Shown piece after piece: positions 23,724 through 36,835 of a stretch of 64,000 bases of DNA. The stretch is from Isoetes taiwanensis (lineage: Eukaryota > Streptophyta > Lycopodiopsida > Isoetales > Isoetaceae), in assembly GCA_021234155.1 (NCBI GenBank), contig JAJEKV010000184.1:310001-374000 (forward strand), in the 5' to 3' direction. The position numbers and the translations under genes were made by a program. The first letter of the stretch is position 1. Every line of letters begins with the position of its first letter. Under the pieces are notes generated by a model. That model searched no databases. It saw nothing but the letters and a program-made list of their open reading frames with translations, and was not told the DNA's origin.

Positions 23724-24005
23724 GTCGACTTGGACCCGAACACCTGGTCGTCTCCACTCGTAGTGGAGCCTACCGTGCCCTTGAACAAGCCACTACAATT
23801 TTATTTTAAACCTAAAAATAACAAGTGGTTGTGGACTTGAACCCGGGTACGTGGCCCTCTCCACTCTAGGTGGAGCCGCCGTGCCCTTGAACAAGCCACC
23901 CTTAACCTAGGAAAAAATATATGATCGTAGTGAAGTGGACTTGAACCCGGGCACATGGTCCTCCCCACTCTAGGTGGAGCCGACCCGCGCCCTTGAACAA
24001 GCCAC
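23724..24005 (-). repeat. Three tandem tRNA-like modules (~105-bp period)
   Basis: Three head-to-tail copies (23724-23793, 23831-23899, 23935-24005). On the minus strand each reads TGGCTTGTTCAAGGGC (A-box-like), a strong hairpin CTCCAC-CTAGA-GTGGAG in the anticodon-arm position (first copy CTCCACTACGAGTGGAG), and CGGGTTCAAGTCCAC (B box; first copy GGGTCCAAGTC). Complete tRNA acceptor pairing is not visible. The layout suggests Pol III promoter-bearing, tRNA-derived units. A related but not identical module sits in the CACTA end at 323-387. Confidence 0.55.
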
Positions 24006-24119
24006 TCCATCAATTTTTTAACCTGCTTAAAATTATAAAAATAAAATGCAAGCGCGATCAACTTACCAAAAGAAGGACGTGTGTAACAAGATCCTGAGGG
24101 TCCAAATCGAAATAGAAAG

Positions 24120-24477
24120 CAACAAAGAGTTAGAAGAATAAGAACAACGGAAAAAAAAAGATCGAAGAAGAAACAAAAAAAAAAAAAAAAAAGATGAAGA
24201 AATAGTAAAACAAAAAAAAAAAAAAAAAATGAATGAATCAAAGAAGAAGAGAAGGGTGGGAGAAAGAAGAGAAGGGGAAAGAGGAGAAAAAAGAAATTAG
24301 GGGAAGAAAGAGAAGAATGGAAGAAATAAGAGAATGAAATGGAAGAAGATAGAAGAATGGAAGAATGGAAGAGTGAAATAAGGGAAGAATCGAAGAAAGA
24401 AATGAGGAAAGAAGGAAAAAGAAGAAGAATGCAGAAACAAGAAGAAGAAAAAGAAGGAAAGAGATAGAAAAAAAAAT
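24120..24477. repeat. Polypurine (GAA/GGAA-rich) tract
   Basis: About 360 bp almost entirely of A and G on the plus strand, with recurring GAAGAA, GGAAGAA and GAATGGAAGA. The phenylalanine/leucine-rich minus-strand ORF beside it is a by-product. Such tracts can form triplexes and act as nucleosome-poor DNA; that is general knowledge and was not tested here. Confidence 0.85.
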
Positions 24478-24659
24478 TTGAAATCTACACTAAATCATTC
24501 AATCCAAAAAACCATTCAATCCAAAAAGCATGATCTACTAACCTTAAAAAGAGTGCTCGCAAGTCGTTCAAGGTCGTAGATGCCAAGATCGCCAAAATAG
24601 TCGATAGAAGGAAGCCTAGGAATGGTCCGGAAAAGACGGCCCGCTGGATCAGAAAAAAA

Positions 24660-24800
24660 CCTGCGCCGCATGCGACGCCGCGACGTCAAGATATGACGTA
24701 ATTTTGAAATCGATATACGATTTTGAAATCGTGATATACGATTTCAAAATCATATATCTGATTTAACGTCGATGCGACGGTCCGCGACGTATTTTGTTAT
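24660..24800. repeat. Internal GCGACGTC-rich block with 14-bp hairpin
   Basis: Subterminal-like motifs (GCGACGCCGCGACGTC, CGATGCGACGG, TAGCGACGTC) flank a perfect inverted repeat GATTTTGAAATCGT / ACGATTTCAAAATC at 24719-24732 and 24738-24751. The block lies just left of the tandem array and resembles CACTA subterminal sequence. It may mark the end of an older nested element or a rearranged left end. Confidence 0.6.
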
Positions 24801-24984
24801 AGCGACGTCTAACACTTTTAATTTTTGGTGCCTTTTTTTCATCCGATGGTCATGAAAGTTTGTCCTTATGCTAATTTGGACATTCCCGAGCCATATATCT
24901 GATCAAAATCACATTCGGATTTAACCAATCTTCTATTGCTACTACTACGAATGGTTGAGCCGGGGGTGGCATGTTTGAGCCAGG

Positions 24985-27900
24985 GGTGGCGGTTTGATAA
25001 GTTCTCCTGACGGATGTTGGATTTTTGGCCCTTATCGAACGAGGCCCCTTGAACGAAGGATTCAAGCGGTGGGATAGGGGGCAGAGATCCGGGAGTGTGG
25101 TCTTTAGCGACGGCCCCTGGGAGCGCCGCCAGAAAGGGCGCCTCGGGAAACTTTTTGGGGCTCACCTCCGGGGTCCGGACTCTCCCCTCTAATGAGGTGG
25201 CCTTGCAAGGTCCCCGGCCTTGTTTGACTTGGGGAAGTGTGCCGGCTCGGCTGCCCAACAACAGCTGCCCGGACCGTTCTAATGCAAACACTTTGATCTA
25301 AACCTTGTCCGGAAATTTTGAAAACTGGCCTGTATGTTGGCGATGACTTAGGAAGCCCTGTGACAAAAAATCAGAATTTAATTCCGTACTATGCATTAAT
25401 TACGAATTTATGAATGTCTTGCTAATCGCAAAAGCCGCCTTTACTTCTAGCGCCCACAACGGGAGGAGAGTACAGATCCAAACTCCATTCCGTGGGTTCC
25501 CCTTGCTTGGCGTTCTCAAGCGCATCTTATCGGCCAAGTCCCAAGTGCAAAGGACAAAACTTCGGCACCCAAAACGCAAACCCCGCTAGAACACGGCAAC
25601 TCATAGGGTTTACGTTTGGGAGGCTCTATCCTTGTCGGTCGACTAGGACCTTGGCGCGTGTCTTGGCGTGGGGGTGTTTTGAGCACGGACCCTAAAACCA
25701 TCCGGAAGCGGCTTGCCCTAAAAGTCCTCTCCCGAAGGCCCCGGCGACCGGACGGGCAACTTCCCTCTCCGAATCGTGATTGGCTCTGCCAATGGACTGG
25801 AACGCCGACATTGCCACGGGGACCAAGTTTCATGGCCAAAGACCACCCCTTCTCGAGGTAGCGTCAAACTATCTCATGTCCAACACACTTTCGTGGTCGG
25901 TGGCCTAGGAGGTGGTCATTTAAATCTTTGCAGAACGTAGGGGCGTAAAGTGTTTCTTTCTTTTGCAAAAAACTGGCCGTGCAACTTGGTCTCTAGGGTA
26001 ATTTCGGCCTCGGACGATGTGGCGAAGTCGAATCGCCATTAGGAGCCTCCGCAATGTCCGAACGACAAAACACTTTGGTTTCTACGACGGCCGACCGGGG
26101 CGCTTTCGCGGTTTGATAAGTTCTCCGCGACGGATGTTGGATTTTTGGACCTTATCGAGGCGGGGCCCTTGAACGAAGGATTCAACGGTCGGATGGGGGA
26201 GGCAGATCCGGGAGTGTGGTCTTTAGCGTCTGGCCCCGGGGAGCATTTGCCGGAAAGGCTGCCTCGGGAAAACTTTTTGGGGCTCGCCTCCGGGGTCCGG
26301 ACTCTCCCCTCTAATGAGGTGGCCTTGCAAGGAATTTGGCCTTATTTGACTTGGGCAAGTGTGCGGCTCGGCTGCCCAACAACTTGTTTGCCCGGACCGT
26401 TCTAATGCAAACACTTTGATCTAAACCTTGTCAGGAAATTTTGAAAACTGGCCTGTATGTTGGCGATGACTTAGGAAGCCTGGTTGACAAAAAAATCAGA
26501 ATTTAATTCCGTACTATGCATTAATTACGAATTTATGAATGTCTTGCTCTTGCAAAAACGCCCTTTACTTCTAACCGCCACAACGGAGGAGTACTGAGAT
26601 CCAAACTCCATTCCGTGGGTTCCCCTTGCTTGGCGTTCTCAACTGCATCTTATCAGCCAAGTCCCAAGTGCAAAGGACTAAAACTCGGCACCCAAAACGC
26701 AAACCACGCTTTCGAACACGGCAACTCATAGGGTTTACGTTTGGAGGCTCTATCCTTGTCGGGGATTCGACTAGGACCTTGCGCCGTGTCTTGCGTGGGG
26801 GGTGTTGACGCCGAGCCGCGGACCCTAAAAACCATCCGAGGCGGCTTGCCCCAAAAGTCCTCTCCGAAGGCCACGGCCACCGGGGCGGGCAACTTCCCTC
26901 TCCGAATCATTGATTCGGCTCTACGCCAATGCACTCGGGCGTCGACATTGCCACGGGGACCAAGTTTCATGGCCAAAAGACCACCCCTTCGAGGTAGCGT
27001 CAAACTATCTCATGTCCAACACACACTCGTAGTCCCGATTGGCCTAGGAGGTGGGTGTCGAATCTTTACTAGCGTGAGGGGCGTAAGTGTTTCTTTCTTT
27101 TGCAAAAGCCCGGTGCAACTTGGTCTCTAGGGTAATTTCGGCCTCCCGACGATGTGGCGGTCGAATCGCCATTCGAGCGCCTCCGCAATGTCCGAACGAC
27201 AAAACACTTTTGGTTTCTACGATTAGGCCCAGCGGGGCGCTTCAGCGGTTTGATAAGTTCTCACGGACCGGATGTTGGATTTTTTGGACCTTATCGAGGC
27301 AGGGGCCCTTGAGCGAAGGATTCAGCGATTGGGATAGGGGCCGAGATCCGAGTGTGGTCTTTAGCTTGTCTGACCCCGTGGAGCTGCCGCCAGAAAGGCT
27401 GCCTCGAAACTTTTGGGGCTCGCTCCGGGACTCTCCCCTCTAATGAGGTGGCCTTGCAAGGTCACGGCCTTATTTGACTTGGGCAAGTGTGCCATAGCTC
27501 GTTGCCCAACAACAGTTTGGGGACCGCTCTAATGCAAACACTTTGATCTAAACCTTGTCCGGAAATTTTTGGCCTCAGATGTTGGCGATGACTTAGGAAG
27601 CTCTACGACAAAAAAATCAGAATTTAATTCCGTACTATGCATTAATTACGAATTTATGAATGTCTTGCTACCGCAAAAGTCGCCTTTACTTTAAGCGCCA
27701 CAACGGGAGGAGTGCAGATCCAAACTCCATTCCGTCGGCCCCTTGCTTCAAGCGTTCTCAATCGTGATCTTATCACCCAAGTCCTGCGCAAAGGACTAAA
27801 ACCCAAGCACTAAAAACGCAAACCCCCTCGAACCGGCAACTCATAGGGTTTACGCCGGAGGCTCTATCCTTGTCGATTCGACTAGGACCTTGGCCGTGTC

Positions 27901-30900
27901 TTGACGTAGAGGGGGTGTTGACAGCGTGAGCACGGACCCTAAAAACCATCCGAAGCGGCTTGCCCCAAAGTCCTCCCCGGCGCCTCGGGCGGACGGACGC
28001 AACTTCCCTCTCAGGAACCGTGGATTCGCTCGCCAATGCACTCGAACGTCGACATTGCCCCTGGGACCAAGTTTCATGGCCAAAAGACCACCCCTTCTGG
28101 AAAAGGCCAAACTATCTCATGTCCAAATACACTGGTAGCCAATTGGGCCTAGAGGTGGCCGCCGACACGCAGAACGTAGGGCGTAAGTGTTTCTTTCTTT
28201 TTTGCAAAACCGACTGCGGCAACTTGGTCTCTAGGGTAATTTCGGCCTCGGACGATGTGGCTTAAGTCGATCGCCATTCGAGCTCTCCAAGAATGTCCGG
28301 AAACGACAAAACACTTTTGGTTTCTACACCTGGCCGGCAGGGCCAGCGGTTTGATAAGTTCTCACGCGGGACGGATGTTGGATTTTTGGACCTTATCGAG
28401 ACCCGGGGCCCTTGAGCGAAGGATTCAAGCTGGCCGGATAGGGGAACCGAGATCCGGAGTGTGGTCTTTAGCGTCGCCCAGGGAGCTTGCCCGAGGGAAA
28501 GGCTGCCTCGGGGAAACTTTTTGGGGCTCGCCTCCGGGTCCGGACTCTCCCCTCTAATGAGGTGGCCTTGCAAGGTCCTGGGCCTTATTTGACTTGGGCA
28601 AGTGTGCCATTTACGCTTAACAACAATTTTGCCAGGACCGTTCTAATGCAAACACTTTGATCTAAACCTTGTCCGGAAATTTTGGGCTTTATTATGTTGG
28701 CGGCGACTTAGGAAGCTTGCTGACAAAAAATCAGAATTTAATTCCGTACTATGCATTAATTACGAATTTATGAATGTCTTGCTCTTTGCAAAGGCGCCTT
28801 TTACTTCTAAGCGCCACAACGGAGGAGTACTGATCCAAACTCCATTCCGTGGGTTCCCCTTGCTTGGCGTTCTCAATCAAGATCTTATCGGCCAAGTCCC
28901 AAGTGCAAAGGACCAAAATCGGCACCCAAAACGCAAACCCCGCTAGAACCGGCAACTCATAGGGTTTACGTTTGAGGCTCTATCCTTGTCGATTCGACTA
29001 GGACCTGGGCTTGGAGTGTCTTGAAGTAGAGGGGGTGTTGACGCCGAGAGCACGGACCCTTAAAACCATCCGAAGTAGCTTGCCCCAAAGTCCTCTCCCG
29101 GAAGGCCGCGGGACGGGCAACTTCCCTCCAATCGTGATTCGGCTCGCCAATGGACTTAACGCCGACATTGCCCCGGGGACCAAGTTTCATGGCCAAAAGA
29201 CCACCCCTTCTCGAGGTGGCGTCAAACTATCTCATGTCCAACACACTTCGTAGTCAATTGGCCTAGGAGGTGGTGGGCGTCGAAACGTAGGGCGTAAGTG
29301 TTTCTTTCTTTTGCAAACCGTGGGTGCAACTTGGTCTCTAGGGTAATTTCGCCCCCGGGACGATGTATGGGTCGAATCGCCATTCAAGACCTTTACTTAA
29401 TGTCCGAACGACAAAACACTTTGGTTTCTACGCGATCAACCGCATCTTATCAGGGGGGCGCGGTTTGATAAGTTTTCACGAAACGGATGTTGGATTTTTG
29501 GACCTTATCGGGACAGGGGCCCTTGAACGAAGGATTCAACGATTGGGATGGGGAACCTAGATCCGGAGTGTGGTCTTTAGCGTCACGGCCCCGGGGCTAC
29601 TTTCGGAGGAAAGGTCACCCGGGGAACTTTTTGGGGCTCGCCTCACGGGGTCCGGACTCTCCCCTCTAATGAGGTGGCCTTGCAAGGTAGGGCCTTATTT
29701 GACTTGGGCAAGTGTAATACTTCGGCCTGCCCAACAACAATCGCTGCCGGGACCGTTCTAATGCAAACACTTTGATCTAAACCTTGTCCAGGAAATTTTT
29801 GAAAGCTGGCACGTATGTTGGCGATGACTTAGGAAGCCTGTGACAAAAATCAGAATTTAATTCCGTACTATGCATTAATTACGAATTTATGAATGTCTTG
29901 CCTAACGCAAAAGCGCCCTTTACTTCTAAGCGCCACAACGGAGGAGTATGAATCCAAACTCCATTAGTCCGATTCCCCTTGTAGCGTTCTCAAGCGCATC
30001 TTATCGCCCAAGTCCCAAGTGCAAAGGACCAAACTTCGGCACCCAAAAGCGCCAAACCACGCTAGAACACGGCAACTCATGGGGTTTACGTTTGGAGGTT
30101 TCTATCCTTAACCAGATTCGACTAGGACCTTGGGCGTGTCTTGGCGTAGAGGGGGTGTTGACGCCTTGAGCCGCGGACCCCTAAAACCATCGAGGCGGCT
30201 TGCCCCAAAAGTCCTCTCCGAAGGCTCCGGCGGACGGGGCAACTTCCCCTCTCCGGGAATCGTGATTCGGCTCGCCAATGGACTCGAGCGTCGACATTGC
30301 CACGGGGACCAAGTTTCATGGCCAAAAGACCACCCCTTCGGTAGCGTCAAACTATCTCATGTCCAACACACTCGTAGTCAATTGGCCTAGGAGGTGGTCC
30401 GAATCGCCAGAGCGTAGAGGGCGTAAGTGTTTCTTTCTTTTGCAAAACCGACCGCAACTTGGTCTCTAGGGTAATTTCGGCCTCCGGACGATGTAAAGTC
30501 GAATCGCCATTCCGAGCCTCCGTAATGTCCGAACGACAAAACACTTTGGTTTCTGATGGTCGAGCCAGCGCAGACGCCAGCGGTTTGATAAGTTCTCACG
30601 GGACGGATGTTGGATTTTTGGCCCTTATCGAGACAAGGCCCTTGAACGGAAGGATTCAACGGTCGGATAGGGGAACCGAGATCGGGAGTGTGGTCTTTAG
30701 CGCACGCTTGGGGGAGCGCCGCCAGGAAAAGGTCGCCTCGGGGAAACTTTTGGGGCTCGCCTCACGGGGTCCGGACTCTCCCCTCTAATGAGGTGGCCTT
30801 GCAAGGTCCCGGCCTTATTTGACTTGGGCAAGTGTGCCTTTCGCTGCCCAACAACAGCCGCCCGGATCGTTCTAATGCAAACACTTTGATCTAAACCTTG

Positions 30901-33900
30901 TCCGGAAATTTTGAAAACTGGGCCCAGTATGTTGGCGATGACTTAGGAAGCCTGCACGACAAAAATCAGAATTTAATTCCGTACTATGCATTAATTACGA
31001 ATTTATGAATGTCTTGCTCTTCGCAAAAGTCGCCCTTTACTTCTAATCGCCACAACGGGAGGAGTACAGATCCAAACTCCATTCCGTCGGGCCCCTTGCT
31101 TTCGTTCTCAATCTGCATCTTATCGGCCAAGTCCCAAGTGCAAAGGACCAAAACTCGGAGACCCAAAACGCAAACCCCGCTAGAACCGGCAACTCATAGG
31201 GTTTACGTTTCGAGGCTCTATCCTTGTCGATTCGACTAGGACCTTGGCGTGTCTTGACGAGAGAGGGGGTGTTGACGCCAGAGCACGGACCCTAAAACCA
31301 TCCGAAGTAGCTTGCCCCAAAAGTCCTCTCCAGAAGGCCACGGCGACGGACGGGCAACTTCCCTCTCCGAATCGTGGATTCGCTCGCCAATGGACTCGGA
31401 ACATCGACATTGCCACGGGGACCAAGTTTCATGGCCAAAAGACCACCCCTTCTCGAGGTAGCGTCAAACTATCTCATGTCCAACACACTCGTAGTCAATT
31501 GGCCTAGGAGGTGGCTCGTCGAATCTTCGCAACGTGGGGCGTAGTGTTTCTTTCTTTTGCAAACCCGAGGTGCAACTTGGTCTCTAGGGTATTCCGGCCT
31601 CGGGACGATGTGGCGAAGTCGAATCGCCATTCCTGACCCCTCCGCAATGTCCGGAACGACAAAACACTTTGGTTTCTACATTCGGCCGAGCGGGGACGCT
31701 TAGCGGGTTTGATAAGTTCTCACCGGACGGATGTTGGATTTTTGGACCTTATCGAGACGGGGCCCTTGAACGAAGGATTCAACGGCCGGATAGGGGAACC
31801 GAGATCCCGGAGTGTGGTCTTTAGCGTCACGGCCCCCGGGAGCGCGCCGAGGAAAGGTCACGAGGGAAACTTTTGGGGCTCGCCTCACGGGTCCGGGACT
31901 CTCCCTCTAATGAGGTGGCCTTGCAAGGTCCTGGCCTTATTTGACTTGGGCAAAGTGTGCCAGCTCGGCTGCCCAACAACTGCGGGGACCGTTCTAATGC
32001 AAACACTTTGATCTAAACCTTGTCCGGAAATTTTGAAAATCGGCTCAGTATGTTGGCGATGACTTAGGAAGCCTGCTGACAAAAAATCAGAATTTAATTC
32101 CGTACTATGCATTAATTACGAATTTATGAATGTCTTGCTACCGAAAAAGATGCCCTTTACTTTAACCGCCACAACGGGAGGAGTACAGATCCAAACTCCA
32201 TTAAAGTGGTCCCCTTGCTTCACGTTCTCAAGCGATCTTATCGGCCAAGTCCCAAGTGCAAAAGGACTAAAACTCGGCACCCAAAACGCAAAACCCCGCT
32301 AGAACTCGCAACTCATAGGGTTTACGTTTGAGGCTCTATCCTTGTCGATTCGACTAGGACCTTGCGCCTGGTGTCTTGACGAGAGGGGTGTTGACGCTTG
32401 AAAGCACGGACCTAAAACCATCCGGAAGCGAGCTTGCCCCAAAAGTCCTCTCCGAAGGCCACGGCGGGCAACTTCCCCTCTCCGGAATCGTGATTGGCTC
32501 GCCAATGGACTCCTAACGCATCGACATTGCCCCGGGGACCAAGTTTCATGGCCAAAAGACCACCCCTTCTCGAGGTAGCGTCAAACTATCTCATGTCCAA
32601 CACACTGCGTAGTCAATTGGCCTAGGAGGTGGTCACGCCGAAACCGCAACGTGGGCGTAAGTGTTTCTTTCTTTTGCAAAACCCACCGTGCAACTTGGTC
32701 TTTAGGGTAATTTCGGCCTCGGACGATGTATGGGTCGAATCGCCATTCCGGAGCCCTCGCAATGTCCGAACGACAAAACACTTTGGTTTCTGCTGTGGTC
32801 GACCCAGACGCCAAGCGGTTTGATAAGTTCTCACGGACGGATGTTGGATTTTTTTGGACCTTATCGGAGACAGGGCCCTTGAGCGAAGGGATTCAACGGG
32901 TCGGATAGGGGAACCGAGATCGGGAGTGTGGTCTTTAGCTTGTCGCCCCCCGGGAGCGCCGCCAGAAAGGCTGCGCCGGGAACTTTTTGGGGCTCGCCAC
33001 GGGGTCCGGACTCTCCCCTCTAATGAGGTGGCCTTGCAAGGTCCTGGCCTTATTTGACTTGGCAAGTGTGAAGTTTTCGTCCTGCCCAACAACAGCTGCC
33101 CGGACCGTTCTAATGCAAACACTTTGATCTAAACCTTGTCCGGAAATTTTGAAAACCGGCCCAGATGTTGGCGATGACTTAGGAAGCCTGGCGACAAAAA
33201 AATCAGAATTTAATTCCGCACTATGCATTAATTACGAATTTATGAATGTCTTGCTACCGCAAAAGTCGCCCTTTACTTCTAAGCGCCACAACGGGAGGAG
33301 TACAGATCCAAACTCCATTCCGGCTGGGTTCCTGCTTTGCGGCGTTCTCAATCAAAAGATCTTATCGCCAAGTCCCAAGTGCAAAGGACCAAAACTTCGG
33401 CACCCAAAACGCAAAACCCCGCTAGAACACGGCAAACTCATAGGGTTTACGTTCCGGAGGCTCTATCCTTGTCAGATTCGACTAGGACCTTGCGCCGTGT
33501 CTTGACGTAGAGGGGGGGTGTTGACGCCAGAGCACGGACCCTAAAAACCATCCGGAAGCAGCTTGCCCCAAAAGTCCTCTCCCGAAGGCCCTGGCGACGG
33601 ACGGGCAACTTCCCCTCTCCGGAATCGTGATTCGGCTCTGCCAATGGACTCGGAACGTCGACATTGCCCTGGGGACCAAGTTTCATGGCCAAAAGACCAC
33701 CCCTTCTCGAGGTAGCGTCAAACTATCTCATGTCCAACACACTCGTAGTCAATTGGCCTAGGAGGTGGCTGTCGAATACTGCAACGTAGGGCGTAAGTGT
33801 TTCTTTCTTTTGCAAAACTGACCGTGCAACTTGGTCTCTAGGGTAATTTCGGCCTCCCGGACGATGTGGCGAAGTCGAATCGCCATTTCGGAGCCTCCGC

Positions 33901-36664
33901 AATGTCCGAACGACAAAACACTTTGGTTTCTCTGTGGTCGACGCGCAGACGCGCCAGCGGTTTGATAAGTTCTCCACGGGACGGATGTTGGATTTTTTTG
34001 GACCTTATCGAGACAGGGCCCTTGAACGAAGGATTCAACGGTCGGATAGGGGAACCGAGATCCGGGAGTGTGGTCTTTAGCGTACGGCCCCCCGGGGGAG
34101 CGCTGCCAGGAAAGGCTGCCTCGGGAAACTTTTTGGGGCTCGCCTCCTGGGGTCCGGACTCTCCCCTCTAATGAGGTGGCCTTGCAAGGTCCTGGCCTTG
34201 TTTGACTTGGGCAAGTGTGCTGCGCTCGGCTGCCCAACAACAACAGCTCTGCCCGGACCGTTCTAATGCAAACACTTTGATCTAAACCTTGTCCGGAAAT
34301 TTTGAAAACTGGCCTGTATGTTGGCGATGACTTAGGAAGCTCACGACGACAAAAATCAGAATTTAATTCCGTACTATGCATTAATTACGAATTTATGAAT
34401 GTCTTGCCAACGCAAAAGCGCCCTTTACTTCTAACTGCCACAACGGGAGGAGTACAGATCCAAACTCCATTCCGTCGGTTCCCTTGCTTCGCGTTCTCAA
34501 CTGCATCTTATCGGCCAAGTCCCAAGTGCAAAGGACCAAAACTCGGCACCCAAAACGCAAACCCTGCTAGAACCTCGCAACTCATAGGGTTTACGTTTCG
34601 GAGGCTCTATCCTTGTCAGATTCGACTAGGACCTTTGCGTAGATGTCTTGACGTAGAGGGAGGGTGTTGACGAGCAGCCACGGACCCTAAAACCATCCGG
34701 AAGCGGCTTTGCCCCAAAAGTCCTCTCCCGAAGGCCCTGGCGACGGACGGGCAACTTCCTCTCCGGAATCGTGATTCGGCTCTGCCAATGGACTCGAACG
34801 TTGACATTGCCCTGGGGACCAAGTTTCATGGCCAAAAGACCACCCCTTCTCGAGGTAGCGTCAAACTATCTCATGTCCAACACACTCGTAGTCAATTGGC
34901 CTAGGAGGTGGCTGTCGAATACTGCAACGTAGGGCGTAAGTGTTTCTTTCTTTTGCAAAACTGACCGTGCAACTTGGTCTCTAGGGTAATTTCGGCCTCC
35001 CGGACGATGTGGCGAAGTCGAATCGCCATTCCGGAGCCTCCGCAATGTCCGGAACGACAAAACACTTTGGTTTCTACACCTGGCCGATTACGTAGACGGG
35101 GCCTTCAGCGGTTTGATAAGTTCTCCGGGACGGATGTTGGATTTTTGGACCTTATCGAGACAAGGCCCTTGAACGAAAGGATTCAACCTGGCCGGATAGG
35201 GGAACCGAGATCCGGGAGTGTGGTCTTTAGCTGCACGGGCCCGGGGGAGCCGCCAGAAAGGTCGCCGGGAAACTTTTGGGGCTCGCCTCACGGGTCCAGG
35301 ACTCTCTCCCTCTAATGAGGTGGCCTTGCAAGGTCCCGGCCTTATTTGACTTGGGCAAAGTGCCAGCTACTTCGCCTAACAACAGAGCTGCGGGACCGTT
35401 CTAATGCAAACACTTTGATCTAAACCTTGTCCGGAAATTTTGGCGGCCCGTATGTTGGCGATGACTTAGGAAGCCCTCGACAAAAAATCAGAATTTAATT
35501 CCGTACTATGCATTAATTACGAATTTATGAATGTCTTGCTCTTGCAAAAGTCGCCCTTTACTTCTAATCGCCACAACGGGGAGGAGTGCATGATCCAAAC
35601 TCCATTCCGATGGGTTCCCCTTGCTGCGTTCTCAATCGCATCTTATCGGCCAAGTCCCAAGTGCAAAGGACTAAAACTTCGGCACCCAAAACGCAAAACC
35701 CCGCTAGAACCCGGCAACTCATAGGGTTTACGTTTGGGAGGCTCCCTTGTCGATTCGACTAGGACCTAGGGCGCCCGTGTCTTGACGTAGGGGGGTGTTG
35801 ACGCCTTGAGCACGGACCCTAAAACCATCCCGGGGCGGCTTGCCCCAAAAAGTCCTCTCCCAAGGCCCCGGGCGACGGACGGGCAACTTCCCCTCCGGAA
35901 TCGTGATTCGCTCGCTTCGCCAATGGACTCGAACGTCGACATTGCCCCGAGGACCAAGTTTCATGGCCAAAAGACCACCCCTTCTCGAGGTAGCGTCAAA
36001 CTATCTCATGTCCAACACACCGTAGTCAATTGGCCTAGGAGGTGGTTGTCGAATACCGCAACGTAGGGCGTAAGTGTTTCTTTCTTTTGCAAACCGACCG
36101 TGCAACTTGGTCTCTAGGGTAATTTCGGCCCCGGACGATGTGGTAGTCGATCGCCATTCCAGGAGCCTCCGCAATGTCCGAACGACAAAACACTTTGGTT
36201 TCTACACGGCCGACCGCGGGGCGCCAGCGGTTTGATAAGTTCTCGGGGACGGATATTGGATTTTTTGGACCTTATCGAGCGGGGCCCTTGAGCGAAGGAT
36301 TCAACTGGGCCGGATAGGGGAACCGAGATCCGGGAGTGTGGTCTTTAGCGACGACCCTCCCGGGATTTTTGCCGAGAAAGGCCTCGGGAAACTTTTTGTG
36401 GCTCGCCTCTTGGGGTTCGGACTCTCCCCTCTAATGAGGCGGCCTTGCAAGGTCCCGGCCTTGTTTGACTTGGGCAAGTGTGCCATGCATTAACAACAAC
36501 AATTTGCCCGGGGCCCGTACTAATGCAAACACTTTGATCTAAACCTTGTCGGAAATTTTGAAAACCGGCATGTACGTTGGCGATGACTTAAGAAGCCTGC
36601 TGACAAAAAAATCAGAATTTAATTCCTTACTATGCATTAATTACGAATTTATGAATGTCTTGCT
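24985..36664. repeat. Tandem array of ~10.4 units of about 1.12 kb
   Basis: The landmark TATGCATTAATTACGAATTT (followed by ATGAATGTCTTGC) occurs at 25390, 26515, 27636, 28750, 29869, 30985, 32106, 33222, 34375, 35507 and 36631, spacings of 1114-1153 bp. Each unit passes in order through GGTTTGATAAGTTCTC, TGGTCTTTAG, CTAATGAGGTGGCCTTGC, AACACTTTGATCTAAACC, the AT-rich landmark, CAAGTCCCAAGTGCAAAGGA, AACTCATAGGGTTTACG, AAGTTTCATGGCCAAAAGAC and CTTGGTCTCTAGGGTAAT. These blocks are invariant or nearly so, while GC-rich links between them vary in length. Frames differ from unit to unit, so the array is not coding. Every ORF of 60-200 codons inside it is spurious. Confidence 0.95.
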
Positions 36665-36835
36665 ACACGCCCAACAACAGTCGCCTAGACCGTTCCAATG
36701 CTACCTATTTGATCAGAACTTTATCCGGAAATTCTAAAAATTTGCCTCAGTATCTTTGGGGATGACATAGGAAGCCAACCCGACAAAAATTAGAATTTAA
36801 TTCCATACCATGCATTAATTACGAATTTATGAAGC
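36665..36835. repeat. Diverged partial unit at the right edge of the array
   Basis: Starting at GCCCAACAACAG, the segment follows the regular unit through CCGTTC.AATGC, TTTGATC, GGAAATT.T, GATGAC.TAGGAAGCC and the landmark (CATGCATTAATTACGAATTT). It differs mainly by substitutions (for example CTACCTATTTGATCAGAAC) and lacks the rest of the unit. It looks like an older, non-homogenised edge copy. Confidence 0.8.

Noticed and set aside
23801-24241. 146-codon phenylalanine/leucine-rich minus-strand ORF
   Set aside because: It reads through A-rich and polypurine tracts and a tRNA-like module. Composition alone explains it.
24985-36664. Many ORFs of 60-207 codons on both strands within the tandem array
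   Set aside because: They fall at corresponding places in each unit, but the frame changes from unit to unit through indels, and no domain is recognisable. Non-coding repeat sequence explains them better.
24985-36664. Regular spacing reminiscent of a CRISPR array or rDNA spacer
   Set aside because: The unit is 1.12 kb and repeats as a whole with no unique spacers, there are no cas genes, and no rRNA sequence is present. The context is a plant transposon.
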